The position numbers and the translations under genes were made by a program. The notes beneath the pieces were generated by a model. The model did not search any database and was not told the origin of the DNA. It saw only the letters and a list, made by a program, of their open reading frames with translations. Positions 1-14,025 of a DNA stretch of 64,000 bases are shown here, piece by piece. Within the stretch, counting starts at the first letter, position 1. Each line of letters begins with the position of its first letter. Source of the stretch: Aristolochia californica (taxonomy: Eukaryota; Streptophyta; Magnoliopsida; Piperales; Aristolochiaceae); NCBI GenBank assembly GCA_029961685.1, contig JARWKL010000010.1, forward strand, positions 18,373,931-18,437,930, given 5' to 3'.

Positions 1-3000
1 CGCTACGCATGATAAATCACTTTAAAATCATCTATGCTTGTTTGGTCTGTTTTTAGTAAATTGGCAAAATAATGGCTTGTTTGACTCGGGTAAATATCCC
101 ACTGCACGTTCACTTGACAATTTAATGAGCGATTCTTATTTTCTTTAAAAGGTTTGGATCCATGGGTCATTTTCATTTTTAACATGTTTCAAGCATGCAT
201 ATCCATTTTTAAAACATGTGTAGAAGAAATCTCTTTCTTATAAAATTCCAAGCTATTAGGGTTGAACTGGTGGAATTTCCCTAACTTGGATAACCAAACT
301 TTTGTGTTCATTTGTTTTGTGTGAATAAATTTTCTTTACTTACATTGGTTATTGTTTCAAAATTTTTTCATGCAAAAACTCTAAAATTTCTATTTTGTTG
401 TGATCTATTTGCCTTTTTTGTTTACAGGAAGAAGGGAGAGCAAAAACACAAAGTTTTCATTTAAGAAAAAAGTATACATCTAAAATGGAAATGCACAATG
501 CACAAATGTAAAGAGAGATAATTCAGAAGAGTGTCTGCATTTTTTGGGGATTATAAAGTCCTTTTAGTTTTTATATATTAGGTTTTCCAATCGTCGGGAA
601 TAGAGAGAGGCGGGGGATTTTTTACTGAGTGTTGACTCCCAATCCAGAAGTCATTTCTTTCATAAATACAGCCCGTTACACTTGATAAATCACTTTTCAA
701 TCATCTATGTTTGTTAGGTCAGGTTTTTGTAAATGAGCAAAATAATGGCTTGTTTGACTCGGGTAAATATCCCTCCGCACGTTCACTGGAGAATTTAATA
801 AGTGTTTGTTATTCTCTTTTAAAGTTTTGGATCCATAGGTCATTTGCATCTTGAACATTTTTCAAACATGCATATCCATTTTTAAAAACATGTGTAGAAG
901 AAATCTCATTCATATGAAATTCCAAGCTATTAGGGCTGAACTAGTGGAATTTCCAAAACATGGATAACAAAACTTTTGTTTTCATTTGTGGTGTGTGAAT
1001 AAATTTTTTTTACTTAAATTTGTTATTGTTTTAAATTTTTTCCATACAAAACTCTAAAATTTCATTGTGTCGTGATCTATTTGGCTTCTTTTTTTACGGG
1101 ATGAAGGGAGAGCAAAAACTGAAAGTTTTGATTTAAGAAAAAAGTATACATCTTAAATGGAAATGCACAATGCACATATCTAGAGATACATAATTCATAA
1201 GAGTGTCTGTAATTTTTAGGGTTTTTAAAATCCTTTTTGTTTTTATAAATTAGGTTTTGCAATCATCGAGAAAAGGGGGAGGTGGGGGATTTTTTACTAA
1301 GTGTTGACTCCCAATCCATCAGTCACTTCTTAAAAAAATATAGCCAGTTATGCTTGATAAATCACTTTAAAATCATCTATGATTGTTAGGTCATCTTTTT
1401 GTAAATGGCAAAATAATGCCTTGTTAGACTTAGGTAAATATCCCACCGCACGTTCACTTGAGAATATAATGAGTATTTGTTATTCTCTTCAAAAGGTTTT
1501 GATCCATAGGTCATTTGCATCTTTAACATGTTTCAAGCATGCATATCGATTTTTAAAACATTTGTAGAAGAAATCTCTTTCTTATAAAATTCCAAGCTAT
1601 TACGGTTGAACTAGTAGAATTTCCCGAACTTGGATAACAAAACTTTTGTGTTCATTTTTGGTGTGATGATAAATTTTCTTTATGTACATTTGTTATTGTT
1701 TTAAATTTTTTCCATACATAAACTCTAAAATTTTTATTTTGTTGTGGTCTTTTTCCCTTTTTTGTTTACGGAATGAAGGTAGAGCGAAAACTCAAAGTTT
1801 TAATTTAATACAAAAGTATACATCAAAAATAGAAATTCACAATGCACAAATGTAGGGAGAGATAATTCCAAAGAGGGTCTGTAATATTTGAGGATTGTAA
1901 ACTCTTTTTAGGTTTTATATATTAGTTTTGCAATTGTCAGGAAAAGGGGAGGCAAGGGATTTTTAACTAAGTGTTGAATCCCAATCCTTAAGTCATTTAT
2001 TACAAAAATATAGCCCGTTATGCATGATAAATCAGTTTAAAATCATCTATGATTGTTCGGTCAGCTTTTTGCAAATTGGCAAAATAATGGCTTGTGTGAC
2101 TCGCGTAAATATCGCACCGCACGTTCACTTGAGAATTTAATGAGATTTTGTTATTCTCTTTAAAAAGTATGGATCCATAGATTATTTGTATCTTTTACAT
2201 GTTTCAAGCATGCATATCAAATTTTAAAATATGTGTAGAAGAAATCTCTTTCTTATAAAATTCCAAGCAATTACGGTTGAACTAGTAGAATTTCCAAAAC
2301 TTGGATAACAAAACGTTTGTGTTCATTTGTGGTGTGTATAAATTTTCCTTATTTACATTTTTTTTAAATTCTTTCCATACATAAACTATTAAATTTTTAT
2401 TTTGTTGTGATCTATTTGCCTTTTCTGTTTACGGGATGAAGGGAGAGCGTAACTCAAAGTTTTGATTTAAGAAAAAAGTATACATCTAAAATAGAAATGC
2501 ATAATGGACAAATGTTGAGAGAGATAATTCCAAAGAGTGTCTACAATTTTTAGGGATTGTAAACTTTTTTTAGTTTTCTTATATTAGGTTTTGCAACCGT
2601 CAGGAAAAGGGGGAGGCGGGGGATTTTTAACTAAGTGTTGACTCCCAATCCATAAGCCATTTCTTACAAAAATATAGCCCGTTACATATAAAAAATCACT
2701 TTACAATCATCTATGATTGTTAGGTCAGCTTTTTGTAAATTGACAAAATAATGGCTTGTTTGATTCGGGTAAATATCCCACCACACATTCACATGAGTAT
2801 TTAATGAGCATTTTTTATTCTCTTTAAAAGGTTTAGAGCCATACATCATTTGCATCTTTAACATATTTGAAGCACGCATATCCGTTTTTAAAACATGTGT
2901 AAAAGAAACCTCTTTCTTATAAAATTCCTTGTTTTTAGGTTTGCGCTAGTGGAATTTCCCAAACTTGGATACCAAAACTTTTGTGTTCATTTGTAGTGTG

Positions 3001-4604
3001 TAAAATAATTTTCTTTACCTACATTTGTTATTGTTTGAATTTTTTTCCATACATAAACTCTAAAAGTTTCTTTTTGTTGTTATCTATTTGCCTTTTTTGT
3101 TTACGGGATGAAATAAGAGCAAAAAATCCAACTTTTGATTTAACAAAAAAGTATACATCTAAAATGGAAATGCACAATGCACAAATGTGGAGAGAGATAA
3201 TTCCAAAGAATATCTGTAATTTTTAGGGATTGTAAACTCCTTTTTGTTTTTCTATATTAGGTTTTGCATTCATTGGAAAAAGAGGGAGGCGGGGGATTTT
3301 TAACTGAGTGTTGATTCCCAATCCATAAGTCATTTTTTACAAAAATATAGATCACTGCGCCTGATAAATCACTTTACAATCATCTATGATTGTTAAGTCA
3401 GCTTTTCGCAAATGGGCAAAATAATGGCTTTTTTGACTCGGGTAATTATCCCCCCGCACGTTCACTTGAGAATTTAACGAGCGTTTGTTATTCTCTTTTA
3501 AAGATTTAGGTCCATAGATCATTTGCATCTTTAACATGTTTCAAGCATTCATATCCATTTTAAAACATGTGTACAAGAAATCTCTTTCTTTTAAAATTCA
3601 AAGCTATTAGGGTTGAACTAGTGCAATTTCCCAAACTTGGATATCAAATGTTTTTTGTTCATTTGTGGTGTGTGAATAAAATTTCTTTACTTACATTTGT
3701 TTTTGTTTTAATTTTTTTTCAAGCATAAACTCTAAAACTTTCATTTTGTTGTGATCTATTTGCCTTTTTTGTTTACGGGATAAAGGGAGAGCAAAAACTC
3801 AACTTTTTGAGTTAAGAAATAAGTATACATCTAAAATTGAAATGCACAATGATCAAATATAGAGAGAGATAATTCCAGAGAGTGTTTGCAATTTTTAGGG
3901 ATTATAAATTCCTTTTAGTTTTTATAAATTAGGTTTTGCAATCGTTGGGAAAAAAGAGAGGCAGAGGATTTTTAACTGAGTGTTGACTCCCAATACATAA
4001 GTCATTTCTTAAAAAAATATATCCCGTTAGACATTATAAATCACTTTACAATCATCTATGATTGTTAGGTCAACTTTTTGTAAATGGGCAAAATAATGGC
4101 ATGTTTGACTCGGGTAAATATCCCACCACACGATCACTCGAGAATTTAATGAGCGTTTGTTATTGTCTTTAAAAGGTTTGGATCCATAGGTCATTTGCAT
4201 CTTTAACATGATTCAAGCATGCATATCCATTTTTAAAACATGTGTAGAAGAAATCACTTTCTTATAAAATTCCAAGCTATTAGGGTTGAGCTAGTGGAAT
4301 TTCCCAAACTTGGAAAAAAAAAAAACTTTTGTGTTCATTTTTGGTGTATGAATAAATTTTCTTTACTTACATTTGTTATAGTTTAAATTATTTTCATAAA
4401 AAAACTCTAAAATTTTCACGTTGTTGTGATCTATTTGCCTTTTTTTTTTACGGGGAGAAGGAAGAGAAAAAACACAAAGTTTTGATTTAAGAAAAAAGTA
4501 TACATAAAAAATGGAAATGTCCAATGCACAAATGTAGAGAGAGATAATTCAGAAGAGTATCTCCATTTTTTAGGGATTATAATGTCCTTTTAGTTTTTAT
4601 ATAT

Positions 4605-4648
4605 TAGTTTTGGCACTCGTCAGGAATAGTTTTGGCACTCGTCAGGAA
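4605..4648. repeat. 22-bp tandem duplication inside a monomer
   Basis: The unit that starts TAGTTTTGGCACTCGTCAGG is 22 bp long and appears twice in direct succession (4605-4626 and 4627-4648). It lies in the G-rich tail of the monomer that starts at 3982. It explains why that monomer is 697 bp, the longest ordinary copy in the window. The two halves are identical, which suggests a recent replication-slippage event private to this copy. Confidence 0.95.
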
Positions 4649-7600
4649 TAGAGAGAGGTTGGGGATTTTTTAGTGAGTGTTGACTCCCAATCCATAAATT
4701 ATTTCTTACAAAAATATAGCCTGTTACGCTTGATAAATCACTTTACCATCATCTAAGATTGTTAGGTCAGCTTTTTGTAAATGAGCAAAATAATAGCTTG
4801 TTTGACTTGGGTAAATATCCCTCCGCACGTTCACTGGAGAATTTAATGAGCGTTTTTTATTCTCTTTAAAAGGTTTGGATCCATAGGACATTTGCATCTT
4901 GAACATTTTTCAAACATGCATATCAATTTTTAAAACATGTGTCGAAGAAATCTCTTTCTTATAAAATTCCAAGCTATTAGGGCTGTACTAGTGGAATTTC
5001 CCAAATTTGGATAACAAAACTTTTGTGTTCATTTTTGGTGTGTTAATAAATTTTCTTTACTTACATTTGTTTTTTTTTTATATTTTTTCCATACGAAACT
5101 CTAAAATTTTCATTTTGTTGTGATCTATTTGGCATCTTTTTTTACAGGATGAAAGGAGAGCGAAAACTCAAAGTTTTGATTTAAGAAAAAAGTATACATC
5201 TAAAGTAGAAATGCACAATGCACATATGTAGAGATAGATAATTCCTAAGAGTATCTGTAATTTTTTGGGTTTGTAAACTCCTTTTAGTTTTTATAAATAG
5301 GGTTTTGCAATCGTCGGGAAAAGGGGGAGGTGGGGAATTTTTTACTGAGTGTTGACTCCAAATCCATAAGTCATTTCTTACAAAAATAGAGCCCGTTAAG
5401 CATGTAAATCACATTACAATCATCTATGATTTTTAGGTCATCTTTTTGTAAAAGGCCAAATAATGGCTTGTTAGACTCGGGTAAATATCCCATCGCACGT
5501 TCACTTGAGAATATAATGAGCATTTGTTATTCTGTTCAAAAGGTTTTGATCCATAGGTCATTTGCATCTTTAACATGTTTCAAGCATGCGTATCGATTTT
5601 TAAAACATGTGTAGACAAAATCTCTTTCTAAAAAAATTCCAAGCTATTAGGGATGAACTAGTGGAATTTCCCAAACTTGGATAACCGAACTTTTTGTGTT
5701 GATTTGTGGTGTGTGAATAAATTTTCTATACTTACATTAGTTACTGTTTTAAATTTTTTCCATACAAACTCTAAAATTTTTATTTTGTTGTGATTTATTT
5801 CCCTTTTTCGTTTACGGAATGAAGTAAGAGCGAAAACTCAAAAGTTTTGATTTAATAAAAAAGTATACATCTAAATTGGAGAATCACAATGCATAAATGT
5901 AGAGAGAGATAATTCCAAAGAGTGTCTGTAATTTTAGGGATTGTAAACTACTTTTAATTTTTATATATTAAGTTTTGAAATCTTCAAGAAAAGGGGGAGG
6001 CGGAGGATTTTTAACTAAGTGTTGACTCCCAGTCCATAAGTTATTTCTTATAAAAATATTGCCCGTTACGCATGATAAATCACTTTACAATCATCTATGA
6101 TTGTGAGGTCAGCTTTTTGTAAAAGAGCAAAATAATGGCTTGTATGACTCCGGTAATATCCCACCGCACGTTCACTTGAGAATTTAATGATCGTTTGTTA
6201 TTCAGTTTAAAAGGTTATGATCCATAGGTCATTTGCATCTTTAACATTTGTCAAGCATGCATATCTATTTTTAAAACATGCGTGGAATAAATTTCTTTCT
6301 TATAAAATTCCTAGCTTTTAGGGTTGAACGAGTGCAATTTCCCAAACTTGGATAACAAATTTTTTTGTTCATTTGTGGTGTGTGAATAAATTTTGTTTAC
6401 TTACATTGGTTATTGTTTTAAATTTTTTCCATACAGAAACTCTAAAATTTTCATTTTGTTGTGATCTCTTTGCCTTCTTTGTTTACAGAATGAAGGGAGA
6501 GCGAAATCTCAAAGTTTTGATTTAAGAAAAAGTGTACATCTAAAATGGAAATGCACAATGCAAAAATGTAGAGAGAGATAGTTCCAAAGAGTTTATGCAA
6601 TTTTAAGGGATTGTAAACTGCTTTTAGTTTTTATTTATTAGGTTTTGCAATTGTTGGTAAAAGGGGAAGGCGAGGGATTTTTAACTGAGTGTTGAATCCC
6701 AATCCATAAGTCATTTCTTTCAAAAATATAGCCCATTAAGCATGATAAATCATTTTACAATCATCTATGGTTGTTTGGTCAGCTTTTGGTAAATGGGCAA
6801 AATAATGGCTTGTTTGACTCGGGTAAATATCCCACCGCACGTTCACTTGAGAATTTAATGAGTGTTTCTTATTCTCTTTAAAAAGTTTGGATCAATGGGT
6901 CATTTCCATATTTAACAATTTTCAAGCATGCATATCCATTTTTAAAACATTTGTAGAAGAAATCTCTTTCCTATAAAATTCCAAGCTATTAGGGTTGAAA
7001 TAGTGGAATTTCCCTAACTTGGATAACAAAACATTTGTGTTCATTTTTGGAGTGTGAATACATTTAATTTATTTACATTGGTTACTGTTTTAAATTTTTT
7101 CCATACATGAACTCTAAAATTTTATTTTTGTTGTGATCTAATTGTCTTTTTTGTTTACGAGATGAACGGAGAGCGAATAATCAAAGTTTTGATTTAAGAA
7201 AAAAGTATACATCTTAAATGGAAATGAACAATACAAAAATGTAGAGAGAGATAATTCCAAAGAGAGTCTGCAATTTTAGGGATTGTAAACTCCTTTTTTG
7301 TGTTTATATATTAGGTTTTCCAATCGTCGGGGAAAAGGGGGTGGCGGGGGATTTTTAACTGAGTGTTGACTCCCATTCCATAAGTCATTTCTTACAAAAA
7401 TACAGCCCAATACACATGATAAATTAATTAACAATAATCTATGATTGCTAGGTCAGGTTTTTTTAAATGGGAAAAATAATGGCTTGTTTGACTCGGACAA
7501 ATATACCAGCGCACGTTCACTTGAGAATTTAATGAGCGTTTGTTGTTCTCTTTAAATGGTTTGGATCCATAGTTCATTTGCATTTTAAAAATGTTTCAAG

Positions 7601-8493
7601 CATGCATATCCATTTATAAAACATGTGGAGAAGAAATCTCTTTCTGATAAAATTCCAGGCAGTTAGTGTTGAACTAGTGGAATTTCCCAAACTTGGATAA
7701 CAAAAATTTTGTGTTCTTTTTTTGGTGTGTGAATAATTTTTTTTACTTACTTTTGTTATTGTTTTAAATTTTTTCCATACTAAAACTCTAAAATTTTCAT
7801 ATTGTTGTGATCTATTTGCCTTTTTTGTTTATGGGAGGAAGGGAGAGCGAAAAAAAAGTGTTTTGATTCAAGAAAAAAGTATACATCTAAAATAGAAATG
7901 CACAATGCACAAATGTAGAGATAGATAATTCCAAAGAGTGTCTGCAATTGTTAGGGATGGTAAAGTCCTTTTACTTTTTATATTTTAGGTTTTGCAATTG
8001 TCGGGAAAAGGGAGAGGCGGGGGATTTTTAACTGAGTGTTGACTCCCAATCCATAAGTCATTTCTTAAAAAAATATAGCCCGTTACGCTTGATCAATCAC
8101 TTTACAATCATCTATAATTGTTAGGTCATCTTTTTGTAAATGGGCAAAATAATGGCTTGTTTGACTAGGGTAAATATCCCACCACACGTTCTCTTGAGAA
8201 TTTAATGAGCGTTTGTTATTCTCTTTAAAAGGTTTGGATCCATAGGTCATTTGCATCTTTAACATGTTACAAGCAAGCATATCCATTTTTAAAACATGTG
8301 TTGAAGAAATCTCTTTCTTTTAAAATTCCTAGCTATTAGGATTGAACTAGAAGAATTTCCCAAACTTGGATAACAAAACTTTTGTGTTCATTTGTGGTGT
8401 GTGAATAAATTTTCTTCACTTAAATTTGTTATTGTTTTAAATTTTTTCCAAACATAAACTCTAAAATTTCCATTTTGTTGTGATCTATTTACC

Positions 8494-8508
8494 TTTTTTT
8501 TTTTTTTT
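8494..8508. repeat. T15 homopolymer run with adjacent small deletion
   Basis: A run of 15 T stands where other copies have six or seven T before GTTTAC. Just after it, the usual GGGAGAGCGAAAACT stretch is partly lost, so GATGAAGG joins TCAAAG directly. Expansion of the run and the nearby deletion lie in the same copy (8038-8702, 665 bp). Confidence 0.85.
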
Positions 8509-11380
8509 ATGGGATGAAGGTCAAAGTTTTGATTTAAAAAAAAATTTACATCTTAATTGGAAATGCATAATGCAAAAATGTAGAGAGAGATAATTCCAAA
8601 GAGTGTCTGTAATTTTTAGGGATCGTAAACTCCTTTTAGTTTTTTTAAATTAGGCTTTGCAATCGTCGGGAAAAAGAGGAGGTGGGTGATTTTTAATTGA
8701 GTGTTGACTCCAAATCCGTAAGTCATTTCTTACAAAAATATAGCCCGTTACTCATGATAAATCACTTTTCAATAACCTATGATTATTAGGTCTACTTTTT
8801 GTAAATGGGCAAAGTAAAGGCTTTTTTAACTTGGGTAAATATTGCACTGCACGTTCACATGAATATTTAATAATCGTTTTTTATTCTCTTTAAAAGGTTT
8901 GGATCGATAGGCCATTTGCAACTTTAACATGTTTGAAGCAAGCATATCCATTTTTAAAACATGTGTAGAAAAAATCTCTTTCTTATAAAATTCCAAGCTA
9001 TTTGGGTTAAATTAGTGGAATTTCCCAAACTTGGATAGCAAAAATTTTTGTGTTCATTTGTGTTGTGTGAATAAATTTTTTTACTTACATTTTGTTATTA
9101 TTTTAATTTTTCTCTATACATAATCTCTGAAATTTTCATTTTGTTGTGATCTATTTGCCTTTTTTGTTTACGGGATGAAGGTAGAGGGAAAACTCAAAGT
9201 TTTGATTAAAGAAAAAAGTATACATGAAAAATAGAAATGCACAATGCACAAATGCAAGAAGAGATAATTCAAAAGATTGTTTGTAATTTAGGGATTGTAA
9301 ACTCCTTTTAGGTTTTATATTAGTTTTCCAATTATCGGGATAAAGGGGAGGCGGAGGATTTTTAACTGAGTGTTGAATCCCAATCCATAAGTCATTTCTT
9401 AAAAAAATATAGCCCGTTACGCATTATAAATCATTTAAAAATATCGATGATAGTTAGGTCACATTTTTGTAAATGGGCAAAATAATGGCTTGTTTGACTC
9501 GGGAAAATATCCCTCCGCATGTTCACTTGAGAATTTAATGAGCGTTTGTCATTCTCTTTAAAAGGTTTGGATCCATAGGTCATTTGCATCTTTAACATTT
9601 TTCAAGCATGCATATCCATTTTTAAAACATGTGTAGAAGAAATATCTTTCTTATAAAATTCCAAGCTATTAGGGTTGAACTAGTGGAATTTCCCTAACTT
9701 GGATAAAAAAACTTTTGTGCTCATTTGTGGTGTGTGAATAAATTTTATTTACTTACATTTGTTATTATTTTAAATTTTTTCCATACAAAACTCTAAAATT
9801 TTCATTTTATTATGATCTATTTGCCTTTTTTGTTTACGGGATGAAGGGAGAGTGAAAACTCAAAGTTTTTATTTAAGAAAAAAGTATCCATCTAAAATGA
9901 AAATGCACAATGCACAAATGTAGAGAATGATAATTCCAAAGAGTATCTGAAATTTTTAGAGATTTTAAAGTCCTTTTTGTTTTTATATATTAGGTTTTGG
10001 AATCGTCAGGAAAAGGGTGAGGCGAGGGATTTTTTGACTGAGTGTTGACTCCCAATCCATAAGTCATTTTTTAAAAAAATAGAGCCCGTTACACATGATA
10101 AATCACTTTACAATCATCTATGATTGTTAGGTCACCTTTTTGTAAATGGGCAAAACAATGGCTTGTTTGACTCGGGTAAATATCCCACTGCACCTTCACT
10201 TGAGAATTTAATAAGAAGTATTTATTCTCTTTAAAAAGTTAAGATCTACAGGTCATTTGCATCTTTAACATGTTTAGAGCATGCATATCCATTTATAAAA
10301 CATGTATAGAAGAAATCTCTTTCCTATAAAATTCCAAGCTATTAGGGATGAACTAATGGAATTTCCCAAACTTGCATAACAACACTTTTGTGTTCATTTG
10401 TGGAGTGTGAATAAATTTTCTATACTTACGTTAGTTATTGTTTTAAATTTTTTCATACATAAACTCTTAAATTTTTATTTTGTTGTGATCTATTTGCCTT
10501 TTTTTACGGGATGAAGGGATAGCGAAAACTAGGAGTTTTGATAAAAGAAAAAAGTATACAACTAAAATGGAAATGCACAAAGAAAAAATTTGGAGAGAGA
10601 TATTTCCAAAGAGTGTCTGAAATTTTTAAGGATTTTAAAGTCCTTTTATTTTTTATATATTTGGTCTTGCAATCGTCGGGAAAAGGCTGAGGGGGGTGAT
10701 TTTTAATTGAGTGCTAACTCCCAATCCATAAGTCATTTCTTACAAAAACAGAGCATGTTACGCATGATAAATCATTTTACAATCATCTATGATTTTTAGG
10801 TCACCTTTTTGTAACTGGGCAAAATAATGGCTAGTTTGACTCGGGTAAATATCCCACCACATGTGCACTTGAGAATTTATTAAGCAGTATTTATACTCTT
10901 TAAAAGGTTTGGATCCATAGGTCATTTGTATCTTTAACATGTTTCAATCATGCATATCCATTTTTAAAACTTGTGGAGAAAAATCTCTTTCTTATAAAAT
11001 TCAAAGCTATTAGAGTTGAACTAGTGGAATTTCTCAAACTTGGATAACAAAACTTTTGTGTTCATTTGAAGTGTATGAATAAAATTTCTTTACTTACATT
11101 TGTTTTGTTTTAAATTTTTTCCATACAAAAACTCTAAAATTTTCATTTTGTGGTGAGCTATTTGCCGTTTTAGTTACAAGATGAAAGTAGAGTGAAAACT
11201 CAACGTTTTTTTTAAGAAAAAAGTTAGATAAAAAAATGGAAATGCACAATGCATAAATGTAGGGAGAGATAATTCCAAAGAGTGTTTTTAATATTTAGGG
11301 ATTGTAAACACCTTCTTGGTTTTATATATTAGTTTTTCAATCGTCGGGAAAAGGGGGAGGCGAGGGATTTTTAACTGAGT

Positions 11381-12037
11381 GTTGAATCCCAATCCATAAG
11401 TCATTTCTTACAAAAATATAACCCGTTATGCAGGACAAATCATTTTACAATCATATATGATTGTTAGGTCACTTTTTTGTTAATGGGAAAAATAATGGCT
11501 TGTTTGACTCGGGTAAATATCCCATCGTATGTTCACTTGAAAATTTAATGAGCGTTTGTTATTCTCTTTAAAAGGCTTGAATCCATAGGTCATTTGCATC
11601 ATTAGCATGTTTCAAGCATGCATATTCATTTTTAAAACATGTAAAAAAGAAATCTCTTTCTTATAAAATTCCAAGCTATTAGTGTTGTACAAGTGGAATT
11701 TCCCAAACTTGGATAACAAAAATTTTGTGTTCATTTGTGGTGTGTGAATAAATTTTCTTTACTTAAATTTGTTGTTGATTTGAATTTTTTCCATACAAAT
11801 TTCTCAAATTTTCATTTTGTTGTGATCTATTTGCCTTTTTTGTTTACGGGATGATGGGAGAGCTAAAACTCAAAGTTTTGATTTAAGAAAAAAGTATACT
11901 TCTAAAATGGAAATACACAATGCACAAATATAGAGAGAGATAATTCCTAAGAGTGTCTGCAGTTTTTAGGAATTGTAAACTCCTTTTAGTTTTTATATAT
12001 TAGGTTTTACAATCGTCAAGAAATGGGGGAGGCGGGG
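11381..12037. repeat. Monomer with 13-bp deletion at its tail
   Basis: The end of this copy reads GGCGGGGATTGACTCCC, where normal copies have GGGGATTTTTAACTGAGTGTTGACTC. About 13 bp between two TT dinucleotides are lost. The copy is 657 bp. Confidence 0.85.
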
Positions 12038-13370
12038 ATTGACTCCCAATCCATAAGTCATTTCTTACAAAAATATAGCCCTTTATGCATGATAAATCAC
12101 TTTACAGTCATCTATGATTGTTAGGTCAGATTTTTGTAAATGGGCAAAATAATGGCTTGTTTGACTCGGGTAAATATCCCACCGCACGTTCACTTGGGAA
12201 TTTAATAAGAAGTATTTATTCTCTTTAAAAGGTTTAGATCCATAGGTGATTTGCATCTCTAACATGTTTCAAGCATGCATATCCATTTTTAAAACACGCG
12301 TTGAAGAAATCTCTTTCTTATAAAATTCCAAGCTATTAGGGTTGAACTAGTGGAATTTCCAGAATTTGGATAACAAATCTTTTGTGTTCATTTGTGGTAT
12401 GTGAATAAATTTTCTATATTTAAATTTGTTATTTTTTTATATTTTTCAAAACATAAAATCTTAAATTTTCATTTTGTTGTGATCTATTTGCCTTTTTTTT
12501 TTACGTGATGAAGGGAAAGTGAAAACTCAAAGTTTTGATTTAAGAAAGAAGTTTACAACTAAAAGAGAAATGCACAAAGCACAAATGTAGGGAGAGATAT
12601 TTCCAAAGAGTGTCTGCAATTTTTAGGCATTTTTAGTTATTTATGTATTAGGTTTTGCAATCGTCAGGAAAAGAGTGAGGCAGGGGATTTTTACATGAGT
12701 GCTGACTCCCAATCCATAGACATTTCTTACAAATATATAGCTTGTTATGCATGATAAATCACTTTACAATCATCTATGATTGTTAGGTCAACTTTTTGTA
12801 AATGGCCAAAATAATGACTTGTTGGACTCTGGTAAATATCCCCCCGAACGTTAACCTGACTATTTAATGAGTATTTTTTATTCTCTTTAAAAGGTTTGGA
12901 TCCATAGGTCATTTGCATCCTTCACAAATTTCAAGCACGCATATCCATTTTTAAAACATGTGTAAAAAAAATCACTTTCTTATAAAATTCCAAGTAATTC
13001 GGTTTGAGCAAGAGGAATTTCCCAAACTTGGATAACAAAACTTTTGTTTTCATTTGTGGTGTGTCAATAAATTTTCTTTACTAACATTTGTTAATGTTTA
13101 AAATTTTTTCCATACATAAACTCTAAAATTTTTATTTTGTTGTGATATATTTGCTTTTTTGTTTACGGGATGAAGAGAGAGTGAAAACTCAAAGTTTTGA
13201 TTTAACAAAAAAGTATACATTAAAATGGAAATGAACATTGCACAAATGTAGAGAGAGATAATTCCAAAGAGTGTCTGTAATTTTTAGGGATTGTAAACTC
13301 CTTTTAGTTTTTATTTATTAGGTTTTGCAATCGTTGGAAAAAGAGGGAGACAGGGGATTTTTAATTGAGT

Positions 13371-14025
13371 GCTGACTCCCAATCCATAAGTCCTTTCTTT
13401 AAAAAATATAAATCTTTTTACAATCATCTATGATTGTTCGGTCAACTTTTTGTAAATTGGCTAAATAATGGCTTGTTTGACTTGGGTAAATATCACACCG
13501 CACGTTCACTTGAGAATTTAATGAGCGTTTGTTATTCTCTTTAAAAAGTTGGATCCAAAGATCATTTGCATCTTTAACATGTTTCAAGCATGCATATCCA
13601 TTTTTAAAACATGTGTAGAAGAAATCTTTTTCTTATAAAATTCCATGCTATTACGGTTGAATTAGTAGAATTACCCAAACTTGGATAACAAAATTTTTGT
13701 GTTCATTTGTGGTGTGTGAATAAATTTTCCTTACTTACATTTTTTATTGTTTAAAATTTTTCCCATACATAAACTTTCAAATTTTCATTTTGTTGTGATT
13801 TATTTGCCTTTTTTATTTACGGGATGAAGGGATAGCGAAAACTCAAAGTTTTGATTTAAGAAAAAAGTATACATCTAGAATGGAAATGCACAATGCATAA
13901 ATGTAGAAAGGGATAATTCCAAAGAGTGTCTACAATTTTTAGGGATTGTAAAGTCCTTTTATTTTTCATATATTAGGGTTTGCAATCGTCCATAAAAGGG
14001 GGACGCAGAGGATTTTTAACTGAGT
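13371..14025. repeat. 655-bp monomer missing the CCCGTTA...TGAT segment
   Basis: About 15 bp are lost near 13409: AAAATATA runs straight into AATC, skipping GCCCGTTATGCATGAT found in neighbours. The rest of the copy is full length. Its features (CGGTCAACTTTTTG, ATCACACCGCACG, TTACGGTTGAA) resemble the copy at 1973-2636, so the two may share ancestry beyond simple adjacency. Confidence 0.8.
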
